64,000 nt of DNA from Actinoplanes octamycinicus (GCF_014205225.1 NZ_JACHNB010000001.1:5561501-5625500); one strand, 5' to 3'. Shown: positions 8,379-16,255, counted from the stretch's first letter. Made by a program: numbers and translations. Notes: generated from the letters alone by a model not told the origin.

Positions 8379-9301
8379 TGGAAGAAGTCCATGAACCCGT
8401 CCGGGTCCGGTCCGGCGTTCTGCAGCACCAGGTGATCAAAACCGGCCTCGGCATAGGTCCGCGCCGCGTCCAGGTAGGGCTGCGCGTCCGGACCGCAGAC
8501 GAACTTCTCCCGTACGTCCTCCACGCGCACGGTCTGCGAGGCGGCGTCGAAGTTCACCGGGTTGGGCAGCTCGGCCATCACCTTCCAGCCGGTCAGCGCC
8601 CACCGGGAGGTGCGGTGCGCCTCCTCGGCGGCGGCGTCCGCGGTCGGTGCCCAGGCCATCGGGATCTCGGCGTACTTCGGGCCGTCCCCGCCGGCCTTCT
8701 CGAAAGCGGTGACCAGGTCGGCGCGCGGCTCGGTGGCGAACAGTCCGCTGCCGTGCGTGCCGGCCAGGGTGGCCGCCTGGGAGCCGCCGGCCGCGACCGC
8801 GACCACCGGCAGGGTCTCCGGCAGGTCCCACACCCGGGCGTCCTCCAGCTGCAGGTGCTTGCCCTGGTAGGACCGGTAGCCGCCCTGCCAGAGCAGGTTG
8901 ATGATGTCCAGCGCCTCGGCCAGCATCTCCTGCCGGACGTCGATGCCCGGCCACGGCCGGCCGACGACGTGCTCGTTGAGCCGCTCGCCGGAGCCGATGC
9001 CCAGGGTGAACCGCCCGTCCGAGATGATCGCCAGGGTGGCTGCCGCCTGCGCGATGATCGCCGGGTGGTAGCGGACCGTCGGGCAGGTCACCCCGGTGGC
9101 CAGCCCGAGCCGGTCGGTGCGGGCGGCGATCGCGCTCAGCACGTTCCAGGCGAACGGGGAGTGGCCCTGTTCCTCGAGCCACGGGTGGTAGTGGTCGCTG
9201 ATCTCGACGAAGTCGAATCCGGCCTGCTCGGCGCGGACCGCCTGGCGGATCAGTTCCTTGGGGCCGAACCCCTCGGCCATCAGCTTGTATCCGAATCGCA
9301 T
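8354..9301 (-). CDS. F420-dependent LLM-class oxidoreductase (TIGR03557-like)
   Basis: A 315-residue TIM-barrel protein of the F420-dependent glucose-6-phosphate dehydrogenase-like branch. Diagnostic segments are MRFGYKLMAEGFGPKELIRQA, FVEISDHYHPW (active-site His region), ATGVTCPTVRYHPAIIAQAAA, GRFTLGIGSGERLNEHVVG and FDHLVLQNAGPDPDGFMDFF. It is expected to transfer hydride between F420 and an alcohol or sugar substrate in the cytoplasm. The substrate is unknown. It converges on the P450 gene and may be monocistronic. Confidence 0.88.
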   Translation of the reverse strand: MRFGYKLMAEGFGPKELIRQAVRAEQAGFDFVEISDHYHPWLEEQGHSPFAWNVLSAIAARTDRLGLATGVTCPTVRYHPAIIAQAAATLAIISDGRFTLGIGSGERLNEHVVGRPWPGIDVRQEMLAEALDIINLLWQGGYRSYQGKHLQLEDARVWDLPETLPVVAVAAGGSQAATLAGTHGSGLFATEPRADLVTAFEKAGGDGPKYAEIPMAWAPTADAAAEEAHRTSRWALTGWKVMAELPNPVNFDAASQTVRVEDVREKFVCGPDAQPYLDAARTYAEAGFDHLVLQNAGPDPDGFMDFFQSEIKPRW

Positions 9302-9568
9302 GCTGATCGCCTTCCCCGGCCGGTGCCCGGGAAACGTGCCAGTGTCGCGAAATCGGGGTAAGGGACACTTCGTGACAGGTTACCGAGGCCAGGTTCGGCG
9401 CTACGCTCGATGCTGGTTCGGCCGGGCCGGGGCCCGGGCCGATCCGAGGGCAGTGGCCGGCCTCAGCACGCGCCGGCCCCGGAGAGACGGCCGGAGGGCC
9501 AGGAGGCAGCCGATGTTCGGCGCAGCGCGGCCCGGCCGCCTGCGGGGGAGCGGCCACGAGGCGGTGCG

Positions 9569-10489
9569 ATGACCGCCTTCGATCATCCCGGTCTGCTGTA
9601 CCACAACACCGCCGACTACCTCGCCGGTACGACGGCGTTCGCCCGGGCCGCGGTGGCCGCCGGCGAGCCGGTGCTGGTCGCGGTGCCCGGCGACAACCTG
9701 ACGATGCTGCGCGACGAGCTCACCGATCTCGGCGACGCGGTGACCTTCGCCGACATGGCCGAGGCCGGGCGTAACCCCGGCCGGATCATCCCCGGGGTGC
9801 TGCTGGCCTTCGCCGCCCGGCACCCGGGGCGCCGGGTCGCCGCGATCGGCGAGCCGATCTGGCCCAGCCGGTCCGGCATCGAGTACCCGGCCTGCGCCGC
9901 CCACGAGGCGCTGATCAACGCGGCCTTCGCCGGCGTGGCGGCGACCGTGCTGTGCCCGTACGACGCGGGCCGCCTGGACCCGGCGTGGGTCGACGACGCC
10001 TGGCACACCCACCCCGTGATGATCGAGTCCGGGCAGCGCAAGCCCAGCCCTTGGTACACCGACGGGGTGACCGCGGCGGCCGCCTTCAACCAGCCCCTGC
10101 CGCCGATCCCGGACGCCGCCGCCACCTGGGAATACACTGCGGCCCGGGAGCTGTCCGCGGTGCGCGCCTTCGCCCGCGGGCAGGCCCGGGAGGCCGGGCT
10201 GCTCGGCGACCGCGGTGAGGACTTCGTGCTGGCGGTCAACGAGCTGGCCGAGAACACCATCCGGTACGCGCCCGGCGGCGGCGTGATCTCCACCTGGACC
10301 GAGCCGGGGCGGCTGGTCTGCCAGGTCGACGACGGCGGTCACCTGACCGATCCGCTCGTCGGGCGGATCCCGCCGTCGGTCAACCGGGAGGGCGGGCGCG
10401 GGTTGCTGCTCGCCAATCAGGTGTGCGACCTGGTACGCATCCACACCGAGCCGGGCAGCACCAGCATCCGCCTGCACATGCTGCTCTAG
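9569..10489 (+). CDS. MEDS-domain sensor with HATPase (anti-sigma-factor-like kinase)
   Basis: From the ATG at 9569 a 306-residue protein results. Residues about 1-170 match the MEDS (DcmR sensory) domain: FDHPGLLYHNTADYLAGTTAF, then VAAIGEPIWPSRSGIEYPACAAHEAL. Residues about 185-300 form a RsbW/SpoIIAB-type ATPase with N-box VNELAENTIRYAPGGG, G-box QVDDGGHLTDP and GRGLLLANQVCDLVRI. Such proteins occur in Streptomyces and Actinoplanes as partners of anti-sigma-factor antagonists. No sigma factor or STAS protein is adjacent, so the target must be elsewhere. Confidence 0.88.
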   Translation: MTAFDHPGLLYHNTADYLAGTTAFARAAVAAGEPVLVAVPGDNLTMLRDELTDLGDAVTFADMAEAGRNPGRIIPGVLLAFAARHPGRRVAAIGEPIWPSRSGIEYPACAAHEALINAAFAGVAATVLCPYDAGRLDPAWVDDAWHTHPVMIESGQRKPSPWYTDGVTAAAAFNQPLPPIPDAAATWEYTAARELSAVRAFARGQAREAGLLGDRGEDFVLAVNELAENTIRYAPGGGVISTWTEPGRLVCQVDDGGHLTDPLVGRIPPSVNREGGRGLLLANQVCDLVRIHTEPGSTSIRLHMLL

Positions 10490-10507
10490 CCGGTCCGGGG
10501 CGTGTGG

Positions 10508-10936
10508 TCAGGTCCGCTCCAGGACGACGATCGGGATCTCGCGGTCGGTCTTCTTCTGGTACTCGTCGTAGTCCGGCCAGGCCTCCACCATCTTCGCCCA
10601 CATCGCCGGCTTCTCCGCCGGGGTGGCGACCCGGGCCGTCGCCGGGAAGCGGTCACCCTTGATCTGCACCTCGACCCGGGGCTGCGCGGACAGGTTGACG
10701 AACCAGGCCGGCGGCGCGGCCGCGCCACCCTTGGACGCGACCACCAGGTAGGCACCCTCGTGCTCCCGGAAGATCAGCGCATGCGACCGCTCCTCGCCGG
10801 ACTTGCGCCCGGTGGTGAACAGGATCAGGATCTCGGTCCCGTTACGCCAGTGGAACCCGTCCGCACCGTCGGTCTCCAGGTACCGGGCGACATGCGGATC
10901 ACCGTGCAACTCCATCGCGGAAACCATGCCGTCCAA
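10508..10936 (-). CDS. DDN-like deazaflavin-dependent nitroreductase family protein
   Basis: About 142 residues of the split-barrel F420-binding family (nitroreductase/quinone reductase, Rv3547-like). Evidence includes RNGTEILILFTTGRKSGEERSH, then YLVVASKGGAAAPPAWFVNLSAQP, and a C-terminal PIVVLERT. The family binds F420H2 and reduces quinones or nitro compounds. The start is uncertain: GGGAGGA lies 10 nt before the TTG at 10936, whereas the ATG at 10927 is rather far from it and the TTG at 10945 too close. It converges on the MEDS-domain gene. Confidence 0.85.
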   Translation of the reverse strand: MDGMVSAMELHGDPHVARYLETDGADGFHWRNGTEILILFTTGRKSGEERSHALIFREHEGAYLVVASKGGAAAPPAWFVNLSAQPRVEVQIKGDRFPATARVATPAEKPAMWAKMVEAWPDYDEYQKKTDREIPIVVLERT

Positions 10937-11272
10937 CGTACCCAAATCCTCCCGGCGTAGCCGTCATCGCCACCACCAACCACCCGCCACCGGAAGTCCG
11001 CCGCCACCATCCGCGGCCCCGCGCAACCATCCGCCGCGCTCCGCGGCCACCTGCGGTCCTCCGCCACCATCGGCGGCCCTGCGCAACCATCCGCCGGTCT
11101 CCGCGGCGACCCGCGGTCCTCCGCCACCATCGGCGGCCCCTGCGCAACCATCCGCCGGTCTCCGCGGCCACCGGCGGTCCTCCGCCACCATCGGCGGCCC
11201 CCGCGCGAGCCGCGGCCCCGGCGGTCTGTCGCGCCGGTGAGCGGGTCGCTCGGGCGGCATAGGCTCCGCGGC
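10937..11272. other. Intergenic region filled by a GC-rich tandem repeat
   Basis: Apart from the 5' untranslated region of the DDN-like gene, this stretch is occupied by the 60-bp tandem array described separately. No promoter, RNA or small gene could be recognised with confidence. Confidence 0.6.
11001..11208. repeat. 60-bp tandem repeat, 3.4 copies
   Basis: Units begin with CCGCCACCAT at 11001, 11061, 11121 and 11182 (periods 60, 60, 61). Each unit carries GCGCAACCATCCGCC and CTCCGCGGC blocks and a CTGCGGTCCT-like end; the fourth copy is cut short. The one-base insertion in the third unit breaks any shared reading frame, arguing against a coding role. Confidence 0.85.
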
Positions 11273-11767
11273 GTGACGGGATTCGACTGGGCGAGGATCG
11301 AGCCGGTGGCGGACGCGACGCCGGACGAAGCGGTGGAGATGATCGAGCGCACGCTGCGGATCCTGGAGGACCTGCTCTGCGGGACGAACCACTCGGTCAG
11401 CCTCCGGCTCAGCCAGCAGCCGCTGATCAAGGGCAGCGTGTCCAGGTCGGCCGAGGCGCTGCTCGGCGACGGGCTGCGACCCACGCTGAGCCCGCTCGCG
11501 TCCTGGTCCCGGGCGATCCTCGACGTGCTGCCCGGCTGGTTCGCCCCGGCGCACGCGGCCGAGGGCTCGCCGCCGCGCCGGCTGGCCGAAGGGCTGACCG
11601 AGTGGCTGGTGGCGCTGCTCGGCCAGGTGTGGCCGCCCGGGGTCGAGGCCTACCTGATGGACGTCAAAGCGGTCGAAAAAGGTGCGTTCTGGGACGTCGA
11701 CTACGTCGACATCGTGGTGCGTGTCGGCGCGAAGGTCTGGCACCTGCACATCGGCCGCTCCGACTGA
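11273..11767 (+). CDS. Hypothetical protein, about 164 residues
   Basis: From the GTG at 11273 the protein starts VTGFDWARIEPVADATPDEA. It has a helical N-terminal half (AVEMIERTLRILEDLLCG) and a mixed C-terminal half ending in DVDYVDIVVRVGAKVWHLHIG, which reads like a beta hairpin. It has no signal peptide or membrane segment. I do not recognise the family. Codon use is typical of the surrounding genes and the frame is intact, so it is probably a real cytoplasmic protein. It stands alone upstream of fliQ. Confidence 0.65.
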   Translation: MTGFDWARIEPVADATPDEAVEMIERTLRILEDLLCGTNHSVSLRLSQQPLIKGSVSRSAEALLGDGLRPTLSPLASWSRAILDVLPGWFAPAHAAEGSPPRRLAEGLTEWLVALLGQVWPPGVEAYLMDVKAVEKGAFWDVDYVDIVVRVGAKVWHLHIGRSD

Positions 11768-11888
11768 GGTCCCGGGGTGCGGCAGCGGGGCGGGCTACTT
11801 GAGGTTTCCTGTGCGGGTGAACCGAATGGCAACCGGGGTGTGACCGGTCTGCACTCCGGGCGGTGGTGGATCGCCCGAAGTGTGGGGC

Positions 11889-12158
11889 ATGACCGACACG
11901 ATGGTGGTTGAGCTGGGGCTGCAGGCGATGACGATCGCGGCGAAGCTGTCCGCGCCGGTGCTGCTGACCGCGCTGGCGGTCGGGTTCGCGATCTCGTTGT
12001 TCCAGTCGGTGACGCAGATCCAGGAGGCGACGCTGTCGTTCGTGCCGAAGGCGGTGGCGATCGGCGCGGTGCTGCTGTTCACCGGCAACTGGATGCTGCA
12101 CGAGATGATCACCTACACGACGCAGCTGTTCGACCGGATCCCGGACCTGCTGCGCTGA
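11889..12158 (+). CDS. fliQ: Flagellar biosynthesis protein FliQ, stand-alone
   Basis: Exactly 89 residues, the normal FliQ length, with two hydrophobic helices (LLTALAVGFAISLFQSVTQ and AVAIGAVLLFTGNWMLHEM) joined by the conserved QIQEATLSFVPK. FliQ is a small membrane subunit of the flagellar type III export gate, working with FliP, FliR, FlhA and FlhB. None of those genes is in this window, so this is an isolated copy. It is followed at once by a duplicated 24-bp segment and a strong terminator. A rival idea, that it is a second FliQ paralogue, needs the whole genome. Confidence 0.85.
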   Translation: MTDTMVVELGLQAMTIAAKLSAPVLLTALAVGFAISLFQSVTQIQEATLSFVPKAVAIGAVLLFTGNWMLHEMITYTTQLFDRIPDLLR

Positions 12159-12201
12159 TCCGCCCCGCACGTCGAAAGCTGATCCGCCCCGCACGTCGAA
12201 A
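12154..12201. repeat. Perfect 24-bp tandem duplication at the fliQ 3' end
   Basis: The 24-bp segment GCTGATCCGCCCCGCACGTC plus GAAA is present twice in tandem (12154-12177 and 12178-12201). The first copy includes the fliQ stop codon, so the duplication repeated the end of the gene with its stop. Confidence 0.9.
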
Positions 12202-12226
12202 AAGGCCGCCCGTCGGGCGGCCTTTT
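12200..12226 (+). terminator. Rho-independent terminator after fliQ
   Basis: AAAAGGCCGCCC-GTC-GGGCGGCCTTTT forms a perfect 12-bp stem with a 3-nt loop ending in TTTT. It lies about 40 bp after the fliQ stop and separates fliQ from the repeat array downstream. Confidence 0.85.
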
Positions 12227-12233
12227 CGCGTCT

Positions 12234-12525
12234 CGCGGTTGTCCGGCTGGGTGTGAGGGGTGTTTCGGGTGGTCGAGGCACCCGTGAGGGCCAGCCGGGG
12301 GAGCGTGGGGCGCGTTGCGGTCCGGCGCGTGTCGCGGTTGTCCGGCTGGTTGTGAGGGGTGTTTCGGGGTGGTCGAGGCACCCGTGAGGGCCAGCCGGGG
12401 GAGCGTGGGGCGTGCTGCGGTCCGGCGCGTGTCGCGGTTGTCCGGCTGGTTGTGAGGGGTGTTTCGGGGTGGTCGAGGCACCCGTGAGGGCCAGCCGGGG
12501 GACCGTGGGCGCGCTGCGGTCCGGG
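12234..12525. repeat. Hairpin-repeat array A, three copies with a 99-100-bp period
   Basis: Three near-identical units carry imperfect inverted repeats at 12243-12298, 12342-12398 and 12442-12498. Each left arm begins CCGGCTGG and contains GGGGTGTTTCG; each right arm contains CGAGGCACCC and ends CCAGCCGG. Between hairpins lies a conserved spacer with GTCCGG and TCGCGGTTG. The array belongs to the same family as the arrays at 41.3-42.0 kb and 48.6 kb. No credible protein is encoded. It fills the gap between the fliQ terminator and the RNA-ligase-like gene. Confidence 0.85.
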
Positions 12526-12620
12526 CGTGGAGCGGGCGTTGCGGGCGTACCGGAAGAGGGTGACGCGGACCTCGGGCCGGCGCTGGGTTAATCGGTGGAC
12601 CGGGCTGCGAGGATTTCGGC

Positions 12621-13160
12621 ATGCGGAAGATTCCTACGGTGTTCCGGCGGGACCCGGACGATCGCCGGCGGGTGCTGCCCGAGGCCGACCCGGAGTGTCA
12701 GTGGGTGCTCGACGGGGCGGGAGTCGCGACCCGGAAATATGACGGGACCTGCGTTCTTCTGGACGAGGACGGGGTCTGGTGGGCGCGCCGGGAGGTGCGG
12801 CCGGGGCGGAACCGGCCGGCCGGGTACCGGGCGGTGATGACCGATGAGAACACCGGGAAGACGGTGGGCTGGGAGCCGGTCGCACAGTCGTCCTACGCGG
12901 CGTGTCACGTCGAGGCGGTGGCGCGGAGCGGGCGGTGGGCGCCGGGGACCTACGAGCTGATCGGTCCGAAGATCAACGGTAATCCGGAGCGGGTGGCCGG
13001 GCACGAGCTGGTCGCGCACGCCGACGCGGAACGGTTCGAGGTGCCGCGGGACCTGGACGGGCTGCGGGCCTGGATCCTGGCGCACCCGGAATATGAGGGC
13101 ATCGTGTGGCACCACCCGGACGGGCGGCGGGCGAAGCTGAAGTACCGGGACTTCGCCTGA
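12621..13160 (+). CDS. RNA ligase-like nucleotidyltransferase (DUF5565-type)
   Basis: A 179-residue protein with covalent-nucleotidyltransferase motifs. Motif I is RKYDGT, with candidate AMP-accepting Lys39; EGIVWHHPDG (about 159-168) resembles motif IV, and AKLKYRDF at the C-terminus resembles motif V. PGTYELIGPKINGNPE resembles motif III. Small actinobacterial proteins of this kind are annotated as RNA ligase-domain proteins and would join or repair RNA ends with ATP. It lacks an added nucleic-acid-binding domain. No end-healing kinase/phosphatase, RtcB or toxin gene is nearby. Confidence 0.75.
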   Translation: MRKIPTVFRRDPDDRRRVLPEADPECQWVLDGAGVATRKYDGTCVLLDEDGVWWARREVRPGRNRPAGYRAVMTDENTGKTVGWEPVAQSSYAACHVEAVARSGRWAPGTYELIGPKINGNPERVAGHELVAHADAERFEVPRDLDGLRAWILAHPEYEGIVWHHPDGRRAKLKYRDFA

Positions 13161-13195
13161 CCGCTCGCACGAGTGGGTGGGGCGGCCGGCCGGGG

Positions 13196-13360
13196 TTACT
13201 CGTCCGGGGCGACCCAGTAGAGCTGCTTGTGGCCACGGGCCTCCAGCGTGGCCGCCAACTCGTCGGCCTCGGCGCGGGACCGGCCGCGGGCGACCACGTA
13301 GCGGTTGCCGTTGTCGTCCTGGCGCCAGACGACCCACCGCTGCTCCGGGGACGCTGTCAC
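13196..13360 (-). CDS. Small SPOR-like protein, 54 residues
   Basis: The GTG at 13360 overlaps the EamA transporter's stop (GTGA), giving VTASPEQRWVVWRQDDNGNR and ending HKQLYWVAPDE. The pattern WVVWRQDDNGN-YVVARG-SRAEADELAATLEARGHKQ-YWV recurs in very small actinobacterial proteins and resembles an isolated SPOR-type peptidoglycan-binding fold. Translational coupling to the transporter suggests co-expression. A wall or septum role is inference; the lack of a signal peptide suggests it stays in the cytoplasm. Confidence 0.75.
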   Translation of the reverse strand: MTASPEQRWVVWRQDDNGNRYVVARGRSRAEADELAATLEARGHKQLYWVAPDE

Positions 13361-14253
13361 GGGACCAGGGCGACGGCGGGCTGGGCGGATCGGGCGCGGC
13401 TCTCCATGCGCTGACCGTAGTAGGTGCCGGCCAGCACCAGGACGATGCCGGCGGCCGCGGCGACGCTGAGGTGTTCGCCGGCCAGGAGGACGCCGATCAG
13501 GACGGCCCAGACCGGCTCGGTGCCGAGCAGCAGGCTGGCCCGGGCGGCGGAGGTGCGGCGGATCGCCCACAGCTGCACCACGAAGGCGAAGACGCTGCAG
13601 CCCAGCGCCAGGTGGAGCACGCCCAGCCAGGCGCCGGCGTCCAGGGCGGCGGCGCCCGGGAGCAGCGACGAGCCGGCCGCCGCGGTGAACAGGACGGCGC
13701 CGACGACGGTCTGCAGGGTGGTCAGCGTGGTGGTCCGGAAGGCGTGCCCCCGGGTCAGGTGCGCGGACAGGGTCACGTGGACGGCCCGGACCACGGCGGC
13801 GGCCAGCATCAGCGCGTCACCGAGGGACGGCGCGCGCAGGCCGGGCCCGGCGACCAGCAGCACCACGCCGGCCACCGCGACGCCGGCCGCCAGGAAGAAC
13901 CGGGCCGGCAGCCAGCGCCGGGCGACGAGACCTTCCAGGATCGGCGTGAGCAGGATGGTCAGGCTGATCAGCACGCCGGCGTTGGTCGCGCTGGTCAGCG
14001 ACACGCCGTACGTCTCCAGCACCAGGACCGAAGCCTGCGTGACGCCGAGCAGGATGCCGATGCCGGCCTCGGGCCGGCTCGGCCGGTGCCGGACGAGCAA
14101 CGGCAGCATGGCGGCCGCCGAGACCAGGAAGCGCAGCGCCAGCACGACCAGCACGCCGCCCGCGACCACCAGGGTCTTCGCGGTCAGATAGCTGCTTCCC
14201 CAGACCACGGCGACGGCCAGCAACAGGACGTCACCCACACGCGTTGTCGACAC
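13357..14253 (-). CDS. EamA/DMT-superfamily transporter
   Basis: From the GTG at 14253 a 298-residue protein with about ten membrane helices in two EamA repeats. Visible features include DVLLLAVAVVWGSSYLTAKTL at the first helix, LRFLVSAAAMLPLL, SATNAGVLISLTILLTPIL and the late LLLGTEPVWAVLIGVLLAGEHL, the usual EP-containing helix of the second repeat. Members export amino acids, nucleosides or other metabolites. The divergent LysR gene starts 72 bp away and probably controls it. Confidence 0.9.
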   Translation of the reverse strand: MSTTRVGDVLLLAVAVVWGSSYLTAKTLVVAGGVLVVLALRFLVSAAAMLPLLVRHRPSRPEAGIGILLGVTQASVLVLETYGVSLTSATNAGVLISLTILLTPILEGLVARRWLPARFFLAAGVAVAGVVLLVAGPGLRAPSLGDALMLAAAVVRAVHVTLSAHLTRGHAFRTTTLTTLQTVVGAVLFTAAAGSSLLPGAAALDAGAWLGVLHLALGCSVFAFVVQLWAIRRTSAARASLLLGTEPVWAVLIGVLLAGEHLSVAAAAGIVLVLAGTYYGQRMESRARSAQPAVALVP

Positions 14254-14325
14254 AGGGTGAGCCTCAGCCCGGTCGATCCGGTAGACAAGACACCAACCTC
14301 TGAATCGACGATGTAGTGGAGCCTG
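14254..14325. promoter_or_regulatory. Divergent promoter region, EamA transporter / LysR regulator
   Basis: This 72-bp gap is less GC-rich than its surroundings and contains an interrupted ATTC/GAAT-type dyad around GAATCGACGATG, as expected for a LysR-regulated divergent promoter. No exact T-N11-A box could be fixed. Confidence 0.4.
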
Positions 14326-15213
14326 ATGGATCCGCACCACCTGCGGCTGTTGCGCGAGCTCGGGGACCGGGGCAGTGTCGCGGCGGTGGCCCGCGCGCTG
14401 CACATCACGCCGTCCGCGGTGTCCCAGCAGTTGAACACGCTGCAACGGTCGGCGCGGGTGCCGCTGACCGAGCGCAGCGGCCGCCGCCTGGTGCTCACCG
14501 AGGCCGGCCGGGCCCTGGCCGCGGCGGCGGTCGAGGTGATGACCGCGCTGGACCGGGCCGACCGCGCGGTCGGCGCCTACCTGGACGATCCGGCGGCACC
14601 GGTCACCGTCTCGGCCTTCCACAGCGCCGCGCTGACCTGGTTCCCGCCGCTGGTCCGGCGGGTCCCACAGGTGCGCTGCGCGGACGAGGACGTGGCGCGC
14701 GTCGACTTCCCCGGCCTGGTCGGCGACTACGACCTGGTGATCGCGCACCGGCTGGCGCACAGCCCGCCCTGGCCGGCCGAGCGGCTGACCGTGGTGCCGC
14801 TGGTCTACGAGCCGCTCTACGTGGCGATGGCCGCGGACTCGCCGCTGGCCGGCAAGCCCCGGCTGACCGCCGCCGACGTGGCCGGCGAGCCGTGGGTCAG
14901 CGTGCACGAGGGGTTTCCGGTCGAGGGGGTGCTGACCGCGATCGGGGCGGCGGCCGGGCGGCCGCTCGACATCGCGCACCGGATCAACGAGTTCACCGTG
15001 ACCGCGTCGATGGTGGCCGCCGGGGTGGCGCTGGCGCTGCTGCCCGGGTATACGACGGTGCCCGACCCGCGGCTGGTGCTGCGGCCCCTGGCCGACCTGC
15101 CGGCCGGCCGCCACATCGACGTGCTGACCAGGCCGGAGACCCTGCACCGGGCGGCCGTGCGGGCGGTCCTGGACGCGTTGCGCGAGGTCAGCCGTGCCGG
15201 TGGTGCTTCTTGA
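14326..15213 (+). CDS. LysR-family transcriptional regulator
   Basis: A 295-residue protein with the LysR N-terminal winged helix MDPHHLRLLRELGDRGSVAAVARALHITPSAVSQQLNTLQ (recognition helix TPSAVSQQLNTLQ) and a periplasmic-binding-like effector domain (about 90-290) with VVPLVYEPLYVAM and ALALLPGY. It is divergent from the EamA transporter, the classic exporter-regulator layout. The effector is unknown. Its 3' end overlaps the convergent hypothetical gene by 26 bp. Confidence 0.92.
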   Translation: MDPHHLRLLRELGDRGSVAAVARALHITPSAVSQQLNTLQRSARVPLTERSGRRLVLTEAGRALAAAAVEVMTALDRADRAVGAYLDDPAAPVTVSAFHSAALTWFPPLVRRVPQVRCADEDVARVDFPGLVGDYDLVIAHRLAHSPPWPAERLTVVPLVYEPLYVAMAADSPLAGKPRLTAADVAGEPWVSVHEGFPVEGVLTAIGAAAGRPLDIAHRINEFTVTASMVAAGVALALLPGYTTVPDPRLVLRPLADLPAGRHIDVLTRPETLHRAAVRAVLDALREVSRAGGAS

Positions 15214-16063
15214 CGAAGGTGTAGCCCGGGGGCAGCTCCTCGTCCTCGTCGATCAGCTCGTTCTCCACCGCGCGCTGGTAGGCGGAGAGCTGCTTCTCGG
15301 ACGGCTGGGCGCCGGGCGGAAGCTTGCGGACGAAACCCTTGACCCAGTGCTCGCGGCGGTCATGGTGCTCCGGGTCCCCGTCCGGCTCGCTGGGATGCTG
15401 CGCCGGCTCCACCAGCGGGGCGTAGAACAGCAGGTCCACCGGCTCCTCGCCGTCGACGGCCGGATAGGACGGATGGCCGGCCGGGTCGAGGCTGCCCTCG
15501 ACCCGGGTCACGTAGCCCTCCCGGATCAGCTGGTCGACCGCGTTCTTCAGCAGGAACGCGCCCTTCTGGCCGCGGCCCAGCCCGGACCGCCGGGCCAGCT
15601 CGGACTCCGGGAAGACCGCGCTGCCGTCCTCGAAGACCCGGCCCAGCTTGCGGATCGTGGTGAGCACCTGGGCCCGGTTCGACGGGCGGGCCTCGAAGTC
15701 GCGGGTGACGGTCTTCGGGTCGTACTCGTGGTAGTAGTTGACGCCGTCGATGCGCATCGGGTCGTCCAGCACCTTGGTGCGGATCACCACGGCGTCCCGG
15801 CCGGACTGCCAGGAGATCGTGACGACCATGCCGGTGCGCAGGTCGTCCGGCCAGGTGATCCCGGTGAACTGCCAGGTGATGTCCTGCTCCAGGCGTGCCT
15901 CGAAGACCTCCCGGGTCGGGGTCACCCCCTTGACCCGGTGCTCCAGCACGACCACCACCGGGTCGCGGCCGCGCAGCACCTCGGCCAGCTCGTCCGGGGC
16001 GGTGCACGCCGAGCCGTCCAGGTCGGCATGGCGCAGCGTGACCCGGCGCGTGATCGTCCGCAT
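15188..16063 (-). CDS. Hypothetical protein with possible winged-helix region
   Basis: About 291 residues from the ATG at 16063 (a GTG two codons earlier is possible). The N-terminal half is beta-rich (RRVTLRHADLDG, TGMVVTISWQSGRDAVVIRT). The middle, SNRAQVLTTIRKLGRVFEDG then ARRSGLGRGQKGAFLLKNAVDQLIREGYVTRVEG, looks like a winged helix. The charged C-terminus ends VKKHHRHG. I do not recognise a named family; a DNA-binding or phage-like role is only a guess. Confidence 0.65.
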   Translation of the reverse strand: MRTITRRVTLRHADLDGSACTAPDELAEVLRGRDPVVVVLEHRVKGVTPTREVFEARLEQDITWQFTGITWPDDLRTGMVVTISWQSGRDAVVIRTKVLDDPMRIDGVNYYHEYDPKTVTRDFEARPSNRAQVLTTIRKLGRVFEDGSAVFPESELARRSGLGRGQKGAFLLKNAVDQLIREGYVTRVEGSLDPAGHPSYPAVDGEEPVDLLFYAPLVEPAQHPSEPDGDPEHHDRREHWVKGFVRKLPPGAQPSEKQLSAYQRAVENELIDEDEELPPGYTFVKKHHRHG

Positions 16064-16149
16064 CTCCACCCCCGTAACCGCAGGTCAGATCAGCATGGTC
16101 GCACAACGGCCGGGGACACCGCGGTGCGGTGGGGCCGTCCCGACACGCC

Positions 16150-16200
16150 CGTTTTTCCCTAAAAAAGCAATTTTGGTACGGAAGTTGCTACTGTGAACGG
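16150..16200. promoter_or_regulatory. AT-rich patch with promoter-like character
   Basis: GTTTTTCCCTAAAAAAGCAA followed by TTTTGGTACGG is by far the most AT-rich stretch nearby. It sits immediately upstream of a plus-strand terminator hairpin, and TACTGT could serve as a -10 element, but no well-spaced -35 box is clear. Confidence 0.35.
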
Positions 16201-16232
16201 GTGCCGGCCTGTGGTGGCCGGCACTTTCTTTT
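16201..16232 (+). terminator. Rho-independent terminator without an upstream gene
   Basis: GTGCCGGCC-TGTGGT-GGCCGGCAC is a perfect 9-bp stem followed by TTTCTTTT, a good terminator for the plus strand. The flanking genes both run on the minus strand, so it does not end a recognised plus-strand gene and may terminate a short untranslated RNA or antisense transcript. Confidence 0.65.
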
Positions 16233-16255
16233 CCCCTCTCGTGCCGTCCAGGCGC

